From assembly GCA_004194705.1 (NCBI GenBank), contig SADC01001176.1, forward strand, positions 372,001 through 436,000: a stretch of 64,000 bases of DNA, given 5' to 3'. Position numbers and translations under genes: made by a program. Position 1 is the stretch's first letter; each line of letters starts with the position of its first letter. The notes beneath the pieces were generated by a model that was not told the origin of the DNA, ran no database searches, and saw only the letters and a program-made list of their open reading frames with translations. The stretch is from Ditylenchus dipsaci. Taxonomy: Eukaryota; Nematoda; Chromadorea; Rhabditida; Anguinidae. This document shows positions 22,701-33,594 of the stretch, in pieces.

Positions 22701-25700
22701 AGGAGAGAATAAATATTTTTAAGAAAATAATATTTTTGAATGAAAATATTGGATCAATTAGCAAGGCGATCAATAATCAGCAAGGCATGCCGTAGAAGCA
22801 TGATCGATCCAGTATTGCCACGTAGAGCCCTTCTTACCCAACTTCCACAATCTAGCCTTGTCCAGATGAAGGAGAACTTCTGCCGCTAGGGAGCTGGGTG
22901 AAGGAGCATTCATCCAGGAAACACTCGTGCCGCAAGTGCCAAAATCTTTCTGAGTTTTGCGGGATTTTAGCTTATCGGATTTTGGCATTTGGTTTTTTCG
23001 AAACAACAAAGAAGAAGATTTAGAACAAGGAAAAAAGAATGTTTCGGCCACAAGCCGAAAAAATCCGCAAAAGCATATTGACATCCGCCATGAAAACATC
23101 CGAAAAACATCCAGACATCCGCTGACATCCGCCATGAAAACATCCGAAAAAACATCCGGACATCCGCTGACATCCGACCTAAAATTTTTTGACATCCTAC
23201 ATCCACATCCGGCCAAAAAAATTTGACATCCACATCCACATCCGACCCAAAAATTTTTGACATCCAACATCCACATCCACATCCGCCGGATGTGGATGTT
23301 TCGGATGTACACATCCACATCCGGATGTATCTTCCGGATGTTTTTACAGCCCTGGCAGGAAGATGAGTTGGCATGTTTGGAGAACCAAAAAATATTGTGT
23401 TTACGATGAAAATATATCTAGTCAACTTTTGCTGTAAAAGTACCTCCCATAAAGATTATAGATTACCATACTGGTTCTTCTTGGCTGGCAACTGGACAAT
23501 TTCGGCCAAATATTATGCCTTGGTACCTTGTGGTCCGAAATTATTTTTTTTCTGCAAAAATTGTTAGAAAGTAACTTTTTGACATCAAGTAGCGCGACCG
23601 CAGAGCTCCACAATGAGTGCAAGTAAATCTTGTGTACTGCGTAAGATGTGCTCGACCATTGAGGTGAAACAGAAAAAATTGGCGACTACTAAAAATATTT
23701 TCACATAAAACATTTTTTGGCGTATAATACCTGAAATACTGACACTGGGTTCGTGTTCAGCATCGTCGATTTGCTTAAAAAAACTGCTTTTGATTTGAAA
23801 ATCACTGTCAAATTTTGAATTCCGCTCAAGACTAAAAAAATTTAAACTAAACTTTTCGTATTTGTTTAAATATTATTGTCTCGAGCGGACTTCGAAATTT
23901 GACGGCAATTTATAAATTCAAGAGCATTTTTTTAAATAAAACCACTCAAATCAGGCGTTCAGTGTTAAATCTCGATTTTCAGCCTGATGAAAATGTAAAA
24001 ATTACTAACATTTGTGGCAATATCAAAATATTCCAGATAATTGAAGACCTGGGTCTGACTAACTGCCAAGACTCCCTAATAGGTATGAGTGGAGTGCGCA
24101 AGGGTATATCTGGTGGCGAAGCTAGAAGACTGCTCTTCGCAGAAGAGTTGATCCACAACCCTGCTCTACTTTTTTGTGATGAACCAACCTCTGGACTGGA
24201 CTCCTCAATGGCCGAGTCGGTGGTCAAGTGGGTTTAAATCACTCTGCAAAATGCTTTCACACAAATGTCTAATTTTAGTGTAATGCAAAAACTATGTCGG
24301 TCTGGCAGGTTGGACATTTTTGCAAATAATTTTGATTTTGTATGAAAATCTTACCTTCAGAACCATCATTTGCACAATTCATCAACCATCTTCAATCATC
24401 TACAGAAAATTTGATAGGGTAAATACTGCTTTTTGATAGGAATCGATTCATGAAAATTCGATTATCTTCTTTGATGTGAGCATTTATTTTCGAATTTCTC
24501 AGATCAGATTTCGGCAGTTTTTAGAAAAGCGCCTACCCTAATTCAAAATAACACTTGCAAAATCGTGTGTTTGATAGGGTTGCGAAAATGATCGAGCAGA
24601 TTAGTTTCAAGCATATGCTCGTTTCAGAAACATAGTTTTTGATCCAGCTTCTAAAATGATTTCCCTTCTTTTCTAGAGGTTACACAGTATCGCAAAACTA
24701 GATTAAATTTGAATGTTAAAGTGGGCACAGGTGCGTTTGAGTTACTTTGTGCGTTTTTTCAAATTGGCGCATTTTGAAATTTTTTATTTTTTTGCCTGTT
24801 TGATGCATGTTTTTTAAATTTAGGCTTCGGTCTAGTCAGGACTAAAAAATATCTTGCGAACTGCAAAACATACAAAAATCATAAAAGGCTCCAATTCAAA
24901 AAAGGGCACAAAGTAACTCAAACGACTACGCACTGGTAAAGTGCCTAAGGATCGTAGCACCATTGTTAGGGCAGACTGGAGATGACTAAATAACACAAAC
25001 ACACGTCCACACCCATTGGTCGGGTAGTGGGTTCACTCCAAAGTGGTACCACATCGGGTTTCAGGGGTTTTAGATTGACCAATGTAGGTTTCAACGCAGG
25101 CTTTTACTCTGAGAAAATTCATGCAGTACCCTGGTCTAAGAGTTACCCTCTCATCACTAGGGTGGGTCTCGAAAAATTGACAGATTATAGAAATACGTTG
25201 CTGACGGAACCTAACCAGAAATATATTTCCAAAAATTTACTATAAACCAGTGTTTGTTCAGGTAATGTTCATAGCAAATGGTCGTCTGGCCTATTTTGGC
25301 GAACCCACTAAAGCTGTGGAATTGCTAGCTAGATTTGGATATCCCTGTCCCAAACTACAATCCAGCTGACATGATCATTGAAAAGTTGTCTATTGAACCG
25401 CAAAACGAGACTGCCTGCAGAGAGCGGATCAAAGCTATTTGCAACAGTTTTAACCATTCTGCCGAGGGGGAAGCCTTCTACAGGTCGGTGGATGAGTGCA
25501 GGATGAGGGTAGGAAAACTGCCTGAAATGCGCAGAACTGTGAGCTTAGGCGTCCAGGTATGTGATTCATGTTTGGATTGAGGTATATGCCGAAAATCCTG
25601 CATTAAGCTTTGGTGAAAAATTCCATTTGCTTGATTTTGTAGTTGCCCTAGGTCTGACTTATGGATACACCATATTAACTGTACAGTCAAACCTCGTTAT

Positions 25701-28237
25701 AGTGCGACCCCCAAAAGTTCGTTCCAGCCTCGGGTCCGGCACTTTTTTTACCTCGATTTTTGAAGATTTTTGTAAGTTCTGTTTTTACGATCTGGTCCCA
25801 AATAACGTCAGGATTCCGATTTTGCCGATCGTTTTTCTAAAACCTAAAATTTTTTCTTTAAAAAAAGCAAAACCTCGATATAGTGCGACCCTTTTTCAAA
25901 ATGTGGTCGCACTATATCGAGGTTTTGCTTTTTTAGAAGAAAAAATTTTAGTTTTCAGAAAAACGATCGGCAAAATCGGAATCCTGACGGTATTTGGGAC
26001 CAGACTGTAAAAACAGAGCTTACAAAAATCTTCAAAAATCGAGTTCAAAAAAGTGTCGGACCCGAGGATGGAACGAACTTTTGGGGTTGCACTATAACGA
26101 GGTTTGACTGTATGAACTTCTTTCTTCACAGTGACAAGATTCCTCCAAAAAAATCTGGCACTTTTATAGTCTCCTCATACTCGGATTTTTTGAAAAGTGA
26201 CCCAACCGACTACTGAACCGAAGGCTTTAATCAAAAGGATCATGAGTCTCACTCGGAATCATGTATAAGGTATATGGGTGTGAGCATCTCAATTTAAAGC
26301 CCCCTGCGATCCTGAAGGGTGCGCAGCAAGCTTGAGCGCACTCACTTTAGACATAATTCCGAGCAAGACTCTTGATTAAAATAAATTCAGAAAGTCTTTT
26401 TTGCCCAGATCCAGCAATAAAAATGTGCTTAATCATACAAAATGACACTGAAATACCTTAAGATGACCATCTTCTCCTGAGAGATGGGAGACAAATTTTT
26501 TCAGAAAGGTTTGGAAATGCTTCTTTTATAGTGTTGAGCAGAAAAAGAGTTTGCGGGTGATTTCGGGACACTTTTTGAAAAATCCGAGTAGGGGGGGGAC
26601 TATAAAGGTGTCCAAAAAAATTTCCACTCCCCTTCTCAGAAATTCAACCATAATTTCAAATTTTCTGCCCATGGAACTGTTTTCCGCTTGATGTTGCTTA
26701 CCGGCTCCTTTATTTAAAAATTAAACAAAAATCACGGACTTGTTAGGCTTAGCTATACCTTAGTTAATCCAAAATTTTGGTTAGTTAAATAGCTTCTGCA
26801 AATTTTCAGATCCGTGCTTTGCTGCATCGCTCATTACTAGACAACTGGAGAAATAAGGCTTTGACCAGAGCCAAAATTATTCAGGTATTTTTCTATATTT
26901 GTTAGACATGTAATTTTTTTAAACAAAAAATACAACAAACTTCTTAAAGAAATACTTTAGAAAAATTTACATATTTCTTCATTTTAAGAAATTTATCATG
27001 GGAGTTTTCATTGGCTTGCTCTATTTCCAAACTCCACTTACATCCATCGGCATCAATAATTTAAACGGTGGCATGTTCTACATCATTGGTAGGCATGGCG
27101 TACACAAAATTATGATGATCATTGACATACTTTTTTAGCTGAACTGACCTATTCTACCCTTTTTGGTATTCTAACTTTTTTGCCTGCCGACTATCCTTTA
27201 CTAGTAAGAGAATATCATGATGGACTGTATGGTGTTTTTAGGTATTATTGAAATATATTTTATTGTTGTGAACTAAAATTTATTTTCAGCTACTTTTTTG
27301 CCAGATCTCTGTCTTACGTACCTCTGTTTGCATTTGATGGATTTATCATGATTAGCACTGCCTATGGTTGACAGGATTGGTACCTACAATCAGTAGATTT
27401 TTTATTGCTCTTGGTATTTTTGTTCATAGCTTAAATTTTTAAGCAGAAAGTTACTTTACTATTCAGGATTGGCCTTCTTGTAGAGCAGTCCGCCTCAGCT
27501 TTTGGTGTTATGCTTTCTACAGTCAGTCCTTCATATCCAGTCGCTATTTCTGTGGCTGGTCCGATTTTAACGCTTCTTTCTCTAACTGGTGGTCTTTATG
27601 CTAATGTGGGCGAGCTGCCGGCATATGGTTTGATGCATTTTCTTCTTGGCCTACAAATTACAGTAACTGTATATATTTAAGTGAGTTGGATTCAGTACTT
27701 CAGTTGGTTCGCTATGGCTTTGAAGCATTTGCAATCTCTCAATGGGTCGGTGCTGCATCTGAGCAGAATTGTGTTGGTCAGAATCAGACTGTGTGCCTTT
27801 CGCCTCAAGCTATACTCCAAAGATTCTCATTTGATGTCAACAATTTCTATTTTAACATTATCTCGCTTGTTGTGTTTATTTTCTTATTCTATACCATTGG
27901 TTTTCTGGGTCTGCTGGTAAGAGTCCGCAGGGCTAGATAATCATTTATTCTCTAGTGCGCGATTCTTGTCCTATTTTTCACAGCCTTTAAAATAAAACAA
28001 TATAACTTTACATAAAAATATATGGTTTTAATTTTTTTTAACAGATTGGCAAAAGTTTCTTGGGATGCTATCAAGGCACTCGGCAAAGCTTTTCATGGCA
28101 AAAAATGGAATCCGCTACGTGAAAGAGTCGATTCAGTGAAGCTGGACTTCCGTCAATTGTTTATTGCTACCCTGTTTTTCATCGTGCTATTGTTTCTGCT
28201 GCCTACTATACTGGTCTATTTTCTCGTCTTCTACTGT
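19734..28237 (+). CDS. PIGQ: PIG-Q, GPI-GlcNAc transferase subunit (host of nested ABCG)
   Basis: Subunit of the ER complex that makes GlcNAc-PI, the first step of GPI-anchor synthesis. Exons: 19734-19800 (likely start), 19958-20053, 20256-20408, 28045-28237. Recognised stretches are DWLTQYPAGLKLN, FFKYHIRLW, LLTIHMFCFHLYTL and GKAFHGKKWNPLRERVDS followed by KLDFRQLFIATLFFIVLL, all matching PIG-Q. Known animal PIG-Q has a much longer N-terminus, not seen here. Exon 20256-20408 is one base short of the length its phases need; the break is near the T run at 20346. The 7.6-kb intron 20409-28044 contains a whole ABCG gene. A terminal exon at 41111-41170 is possible. Confidence 0.85.
20074..20229. 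mobile_element. Pogo-type MITE in PIG-Q intron
   Basis: Inverted ends CAGTCGACCTTCAATAATTC and, inverted, CAGTAAGCCTTCAATAGTT. TA precedes the left end; the right flank is TG. Confidence 0.55.
20409..21470. other. PIG-Q intron before ABCG
   Basis: AT-rich, with a small inverted repeat at about 21000-21120 centred on CCTTGGTCCCCAAGG, a motif that recurs in several unrelated repeats of the window. The ABCG promoter is expected here but no element is recognisable. Confidence 0.4.
21471..27940 (+). CDS. White-like ABCG half-transporter, nested in PIG-Q intron
   Basis: ABC half-transporter (NBD first, then membrane domain) of the white/ABCG group; works as a dimer, substrate not predictable. Exons about 21471-21751, 21799-22041, 24037-24227, 24279-24308 (30 nt), 24361-24418, 25262-25556, 26810-26884, 26989-27088, 27139-27241, 27290-about 27436, 27467-27627, 27682-27940; about 640 aa, normal for the family. 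Motifs: Walker A region (21799-21825), signature ISGGEARRL, Walker B LLFCDEPTSGLDS, H-loop TIHQPS, then YNPADMIIEKL and a six-helix domain. One-base frame breaks occur at about 21810 (inside Walker A), 25355, 27366 and 27708, with no in-frame point stops otherwise. An acceptor lies 11 nt before the ATG, and AATAAA follows the stop, so it is an independent transcription unit. Confidence 0.85.
22051..23362 (-). mobile_element. Decayed hAT transposon in ABCG intron
   Basis: Element 22059-23354 has ends CAGGGCTGTAAA and complement, flanked by the 8-bp duplication GCAGGAAG (22051-22058, 23355-23362). The subterminal arms (22080-22340, 23085-23340) are arrays of GACATCCACATCCG-like units. Internally, minus-strand frames keep a hAT C-terminal dimerisation motif (LLVIPATSQAPERGFS, about 22600-22650) and a short upstream piece. 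The transposase is too short to function. ORFs over the arms are translations of the array. Confidence 0.85.
24719..24937. repeat. Short inverted repeat in ABCG intron
   Basis: Arms with GTTTGAGTTACTTTGTGC and GCACAAAGTAACTCAAAC. No flanking duplication was identified. Confidence 0.5.
25682..26112. mobile_element. Pogo/Tigger-type MITE in ABCG intron
   Basis: Flanking TA, ends CAGTCAAACCTCGTTATAGT and complement, arms of about 190 bp. ORFs on both strands here are arm translations, not genes. Confidence 0.75.
26137..26618. repeat. Inverted repeat in ABCG intron
   Basis: Ends contain CTCGGATTTTTTGAAAAGTG near 26180 and the complementary block near 26565-26590. Related blocks recur near 51400 and 61380, so it is dispersed in the genome. 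Confidence 0.5.
27991..27996 (+). promoter_or_regulatory. Polyadenylation signal of ABCG
   Basis: AATAAA 50 nt after the ABCG stop and only about 50 nt before the next PIG-Q exon at 28045. It must be ignored by PIG-Q transcripts. Confidence 0.55.
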
Positions 28238-28398
28238 GTAAGTAACATTAAGAGTCAAGTATATTTGGGTAAATCAAACCTGAGAACCACCCGCTCTCTC
28301 TCTATTCACTTGAACCTGAGCCTTCTCCACCAGTCAAATCAGCTTATGGGACTAAAGCAATTTTTTTTGAAACTTTTTACACCGAAAGTTTCTTTGTA

Positions 28399-28541
28399 TA
28401 CCGTATTTTCTCTAATAATGACCCCCTCCCCTTATTTTTGACTAGGATTTCAGAGTTAAGGCCATTTTTGATTGATAATTTCGGAATTTTCGAGGGGTTG
28501 AAAATAATGACCCCGGGGTCATTATTAAAGAAAATACGGTA
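28399..28541. mobile_element. TA-flanked MITE
   Basis: Ends CCGTATTTTCTCTAATAATG and, inverted, CCGTATTTTCTTTAATAATG, flanked by TA at 28399-28400 and 28540-28541. Confidence 0.7.
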
Positions 28542-29092
28542 AACAATGTTTATAAAAACACCCCAAATCTCACACTCAGGTCGACACATTAAGTAAACTT
28601 AGGCTTTAACCAGAAAAACCGCTATTTTCAAATACCGGTTTTCGGTTTCGGTTTTTCGTCCAAAAACCCGGTTTTCGGTTTACCGACTGGTTCGGTTAAC
28701 CGACCAAATCCAACCCTAATAAACACGATCAAAAATGTTTTTTAAAACTTTAAATGAAAAATAGTGTGGTCAAAATTAAAAATGTTGATTTGACTGGAGG
28801 GAGGAGGGTGGTCTCAGGTTCCAGTGAGTGTGGGTGTCAGTTTCAAGTGCTTCACTTATAATAAATAATTAAAAATGTCTAAATAATATTTATTCGTAGC
28901 ATGAAGTTTAGCTGTGGTTTATGATCGACTCCTTCTGCACGCTGTTGACCTATTCCGCAAGAACCATAAGACTGCTGGCTTGATGATGAAGTAGCGGGCG
29001 ACATATTATATGATCTCAATTCCTGTTTTAAGCTTAATTTTTTCTGTTGCTGTTTGCTGGATTTTTTAATTTTCAATAAATTTAGGCGAAGT
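28542..29092. other. No secure gene; small repeats
   Basis: Contains CGGTTTTCGGTTTCGG-type repeats (28620-28700), like the element in the prefoldin intron at 50228-50485. A minus-strand frame at 29076-28879 with SNMSPATSSSSQQS-like composition (actual NMSPATSSSSQQSYGS) could be a terminal exon but has no supporting context. Confidence 0.3.
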
Positions 29093-29262
29093 TTTGGCGC
29101 AGGTTATGGTAGCTCAGGATAAGACCGGCTGTGCGCAGGTCCGATCCCAATGGCACGCTATTTATTTTGACTTCTTTAACCCTTTTCGGTGTAATACAAC
29201 TTTTTTAGAATCAGCGACCCGAATTACCCCTAGACACTTATTCACTGTGCCACCGAGGCCGA
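29093..29262. repeat. tRNA-headed SINE-like pair, degraded
   Basis: The left part carries a tRNA-like head with B-box GGTCCGATCCC and the body GGCACGCTATTTATTTTGAC. The right end has the inverted head remnant GTGCCACCGAGGCC. Same family as 37135-37402. Confidence 0.5.
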
Positions 29263-29571
29263 ATTTTTCAACATAAGTAATTTAACCAACTTTTCACTAA
29301 AAAACCAAATTCAGCCTCAGATTTTGTTTTTTAGTGAAAAGCTGGTGTGATTTTCCCAAAAATTATTTTCAATTAGAGTTTTTCGCCCACTCAATTGATA
29401 GAAAAAAATCTCAGCTACGAAACGGTATGAAAACATCTGAGATGAGAAAACAAAATTTCACAAAAAAGGTAAAAATAGTCGATGTTAAAAGGTAGCCGTA
29501 AAAGTTCACACCCCCCCCCCTCTCTCTAATAAGGACTGATCTCCAAATTGTGGTGGCAAACTTTTTTGTCT

Positions 29572-30344
29572 TACCGGGTGCGGCAAAAGTTCTGACTCAC
29601 TTTTGAAAGCTTAATTTTCTAAAGAAATATTTTTGATAGCATTAAACATTTTACACCATTTTGAAGCACTAACTCCCCTCTTTCAAATGGCATATTGCCT
29701 TTAGCTTTATTATTGTGGATAAGTCACCATTTGGGTCCAAACACTTGTCTGGTCATTTTAAGAAAGTTACCAGCGTTTTTATCACTTTAACTGGTCAAAT
29801 GTTTTATTGAATTTCAAGCATCACGACAAAATTTTATCACCATGTTGTAGCGCAGCTCAAGAGCTACAAAACCCATGTTACAGAATAGTTTTGAAAATTT
29901 GAGTGTTGAGATATGGCCTTTTGAAAATAACCGATATGCAAGTTTTTGTCAATTTTTCGAATTTTTGTCATTTTTCAAGAAATTCGTTTTTTCAAAAGGC
30001 CATATCTCAACACTTAAATTTTCAAAAATTGTTCTGTAACATGGGTTTTGTAGCTCTTGAGCTGCACTACAACATGGTGATGAAATTTTGTCGTGATGCT
30101 TGAAATTCAATAAAACATTTGACCAGTTAAAGTGATAAAAACGCTGGTAACTTTCTTAAAATGACCAGACAAGTGTTTGGACCAAATGGTGACTTATCCA
30201 CAATAATAAAGCTAAAGGCAATATGCCATTTGAAAGAGGGGAGTTAGTGCTTCAAAATGGTGTAAAATGTTTAATGCTATCAAAAATATTTCTTTAGAAA
30301 ATTAAGCTTTTAAAAGTAAGTCAGAACTTTTGCCGCACCCGGTA
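29572..30344. mobile_element. 770-bp palindromic element
   Basis: Flanked by TA; ends CCGGGTGCGGCAAAAGTTCT and complement. Arms of about 370 bp are nearly identical. Apparent coding frames (29903-30103) are arm sequence. Probably a mariner-like MITE. Confidence 0.75.
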
Positions 30345-30377
30345 CTACCTATGGCAGATGAGGAACAACAGTTAACA

Positions 30378-30425
30378 GGTATGTGTGGCGCATTGGTCTT
30401 TATGTCGGAGGTTCGACTCCAGATC
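30378..30425 (+). other. tRNA-like segment
   Basis: TGGCGCATTGG resembles an A-box and GGTTCGACTCC at about 30409-30419 matches a B-box. I could not complete a tRNA fold, so this is probably a SINE head. Confidence 0.35.
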
Positions 30426-31165
30426 TAACAAGTCACTTTTTGATATCTCTTCTCCGAATACATTTTATAATTTTTTTTCCGTATAGACTTTTTTTTACTT
30501 TTACTTTCACAGCAATGATTAAGTGGAAAGCAATAAGTAGTAGCAAGCATAACAAGTTTTTCTCTCCATACAGCTGTCATTTGCCGAGACCCCAAATTAG
30601 CGCAATAGCTTCAACAACAACCAAACTAATTTATTTAGTTGGTTTTATGCAGAAAAGTCTTTCAAATATCCACTTTTTTGAGCAGCCGCACTAATCAATT
30701 GTTTGTTTGTGAGCGTGCCAAAATAAAAAACCACAATTTATTTTTATACAGACACACATATTTTTGCTCGAGATGCTTAAAAAAATATTCCAGCTGTTTG
30801 CTTATAGTGAAAAATAAACAAACCCAAAAGTTGTGAGGGTAGGAGAATAATTTAAATTCCTTTTCGTCTTCTTGCCCTCCTTTGACTTAATGACGTCTGT
30901 AGCTGTGCTACCCAGCCACAAATTTATGTTTAGAAGTAGTACAAGTGCTAGTAGTACTAGGAAAGATATATAAGCTTTGCCTCACTTCAAATGGCCTTGG
31001 CCTAAAAAGAGGAAGCCACCCAAAAATGGCTTATTTTTTTTTGTTTATTTGTGAATAAAATTTTGTCAAGACCAAAATTTTTCGAAGTGATATATAAATT
31101 TATAGTTTTTGACGGCACGCCAAAGATTGCGCCATTTAAAATCAGGCAAATTTTTATAGGGCCCA
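30426..31165. other. AT-rich, nothing recognised
   Basis: No exon, repeat end or target duplication identified in this stretch upstream of the MULE. Confidence 0.35.
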
Positions 31166-33387
31166 GTAAAATTAGGCTATAAGTAGTTTACGCCCTCAAA
31201 AAACTGATTTACGCCCTCAAATTTATTATTTACGCCCTCAAATCAGAAATTTGATCAAAATACTGATTTAGGCCCTCAAATTGCTCATTTACGCCCTCAA
31301 ATTTATTATTTACGCCCTCAAATCGATCAAAATGCTTATTTTAGCCATCAAATCATTTATTTACAGCCTCAAATTTCTCAGATTTACCATTAAATTTAAG
31401 ATGCTTAAGAAGCGAGGGCCGCTACCGAGTGGAAAACCATTATGCTCTGCAAGAACAAGGAGGAGATCGATGGCTGGCTCGCTGAACACGGAAAGGATTA
31501 ATGCTACGACTACGCTGAAGAAGGAATCAGCGCAGCTACCGACCTCTACGTGTGCCAGTACTCGAAGAAGAAGCAAAAAGGGATGTTGGACTGCAAGGCT
31601 ACTGAAAAGCTTTTCTCGTAGCTCCGCTACTCAAAACATCTCACCAGTTCGCTCATCTAGACAACCGGTTTACAATGATTCAACGAGCTCTTCAAGTTAG
31701 ATTATGGATATGCGTGAGTCTTATATAATCGAAATTTTTAGAACGATCCAATGATGAAAAAGGCAAAGCTTTCTCTACCGAACCTAAGACCATTGCAAAA
31801 GAAATATTATAAAGAAAACAAGAAGATAACAGGTAAGTAGCCTCCACTTCGCGGTCTTGTTTAACTATAAGTTTAGAAGACGAAGACAGGCCATATGCAG
31901 TCGCTTTTTTCTATGAGAATATCACAGTGCGTGGCAAAGACAAAGTTGAACGTCCGTCAGTGAAGCTTATTCTTGTGATATCAACTCTAAGGCACGTGCG
32001 CCGCAATCCTTTTCAGTGGTTTTGCAAGCAGATGGGACCTACAAGTTAATAACGCTGAACTACCTCTTCTGGTAAGTTATCATGTTATAGCAGAATCATC
32101 TCATCGCAAAATTCAGGTTGCCGCCTTCTTTGATGCCGACAAGATTCCCTTTCCCACTTTTACTGCTATCTCATCGCATGAGGCCACTTGGGTATACAGC
32201 AAATATTTTGGCGCCATAGCAAGTGCAGATCAAGCTCACCCCTACACTCCAAGCACTTCAAGGATGATGTGGCTGCCCTATCTCGGGCTACCGATATTTA
32301 CGAATTTGCGGCAGGTAAACTCTAACGTCCATCAATCTAGAAAAATCTTAGACACACTTCTTCAGCAGCAAGAACTCTTTCTCGACAATGGGATGCAAAG
32401 TGGGGTGGAATCGAACGTCTTTGGACTGCCTCCTTGAAGTTCTTCCAATCCTGGCTTCTTCGAGATGACTACCGTGGTGGACTTACAGACATGCTACCGA
32501 ATTAGGAATGCCGTCCTTCACTACGAACAACGCCGAACTCCATGAAGAAAAAAAGTTGTGCGTGCTTTAGACTTCTTCAAGTCATTTAATTATTGGAAAA
32601 TTGTTATTGTTGAATACGGCAAATAAAATTATTAAACCGTCACATTTTTTGCTTTGTTTTTCTTGCTAGCAAAACGATCACCTAATGGCGACTCTAAAAA
32701 GTAAGCAAACCTTGAGAAGTCAACAAAATAGGCGGATGTTAGCCTATATAAACCTAGGTACGTATAATTTTAGCTGTTTTACAGTCGACGCTCTCCATAA
32801 GGAACCCCTCCATAAGGGACAGAAAAGTGGGCCATTTGGTGACAGTTAGTATAATTTGACCTAAACCGACGCTCTACATAAAGGACGCTCTCTATAAGGG
32901 ACAAAAAAGTCGGTCCTTTCGAGTCCCTTATGGAGAGCGTCGACTGTATTAATATTTTGACGGTCATATGTGTCAAAACGCTTAAATTATGGTGGTAGTT
33001 GCTGACAGCAAAGTCAGTGAATTCACTAAAAATTGGTAAAAAAAAAGATGTACACCAAGGGGATTAGAAATGACCTAAGCGATTTGTATATCAAGGTCCA
33101 TCCCCCTTTCAAGCAACTAGTGACAAGTCTGTCTTTTGATTTACATCTAGTTGCATAAGTTTGAGGATATAAATGAGCAGCTTGATGGCGAAAGAAAGCA
33201 TTTTGATCAATTCGATAACATAAAAAGAAATTTGAGGGCGTAAAAAAGAAATTTGAGGGCGTAAATGAGCAATTTGAGGGCGTAAATCAGTATTTTGATC
33301 AACTTTCTGATTTGAGGGCGTAAATAATAAATTTGAGGGCGTAAATCAGTTTTTTGAGGGCGTAAATCAATTTTAGCCGTAAAATTA
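31166..33387 (+). mobile_element. Decayed MULE (Mutator-like) transposon, 9-bp TSD
   Basis: Element 31175-33378 is flanked by GTAAAATTA (31166-31174, 33379-33387), the 9-bp size usual for Mutator. Ends read GGCTATAAGTAG and, inverted, GGCTAAAATTGA, followed by arms of TTTACGCCCTCAAAT units (31190-31390, 33180-33375). Plus-strand transposase remnants: 31404-31620 (WKTIMLCKNKEEIDGW, in-frame stops), about 31875-32072 (DGTYKLITLNYL), 32117-32317 (ADKIPFPTFTAISSHEATW), 32365-32570 (MPSFTTNNAELHEEKK). Stops and frameshifts show it is dead. A TA-type MITE inserted at 32782-32946. Confidence 0.8.
32780..32948. mobile_element. Pogo-type MITE inside the MULE
   Basis: Ends CAGTCGACGCTCTCCATAAG and complement, flanked by TA at 32780-32781 and 32947-32948. 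Confidence 0.75.
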
Positions 33388-33594
33388 GGCCAAAATCATA
33401 TTGAGCCAATTCAAATTGAGCCACATTTTGACTGCGGAGAAGAAACTTTTTACTTCTGAATACCATGAATTTCAGATACGCAATTAGACCATTATAATGC
33501 GACCGAAAATTCAAGTACTTCAAAGGCCGTATTAAAGTGAACAGATGGTAAAATGTTAGTCAGAAAAAGGACCCCATTTAACTTGGCCCAATTT

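Noticed and set aside
22957..23425. Minus and plus ORFs rich in Asp-Val-Asp or His-Pro
   Set aside because: Translations of the CATCCACATCCG array in the hAT arm; only the small LLVIPATSQAPERGFS region is transposase.
25561..25690. Extra ABCG exon with LLDFVVALGLTYGYTILT
   Set aside because: The frame starts inside the intron after a good donor at 25557, has no acceptor, and the flanking exons join directly in phase.
20256..27940. Programmed +1 ribosomal frameshifting in PIG-Q and ABCG
   Set aside because: The break sites share no slippery motif, lie in different contexts, and other genes show similar homopolymer-associated breaks; assembly error fits better.
31281..31700. 139-aa Arg/Ser-rich ORF as a host gene
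   Set aside because: It lies in the MULE in a frame different from the conserved transposase-like frame (WKTIMLCKNKEEIDGW), so it is a shadow.
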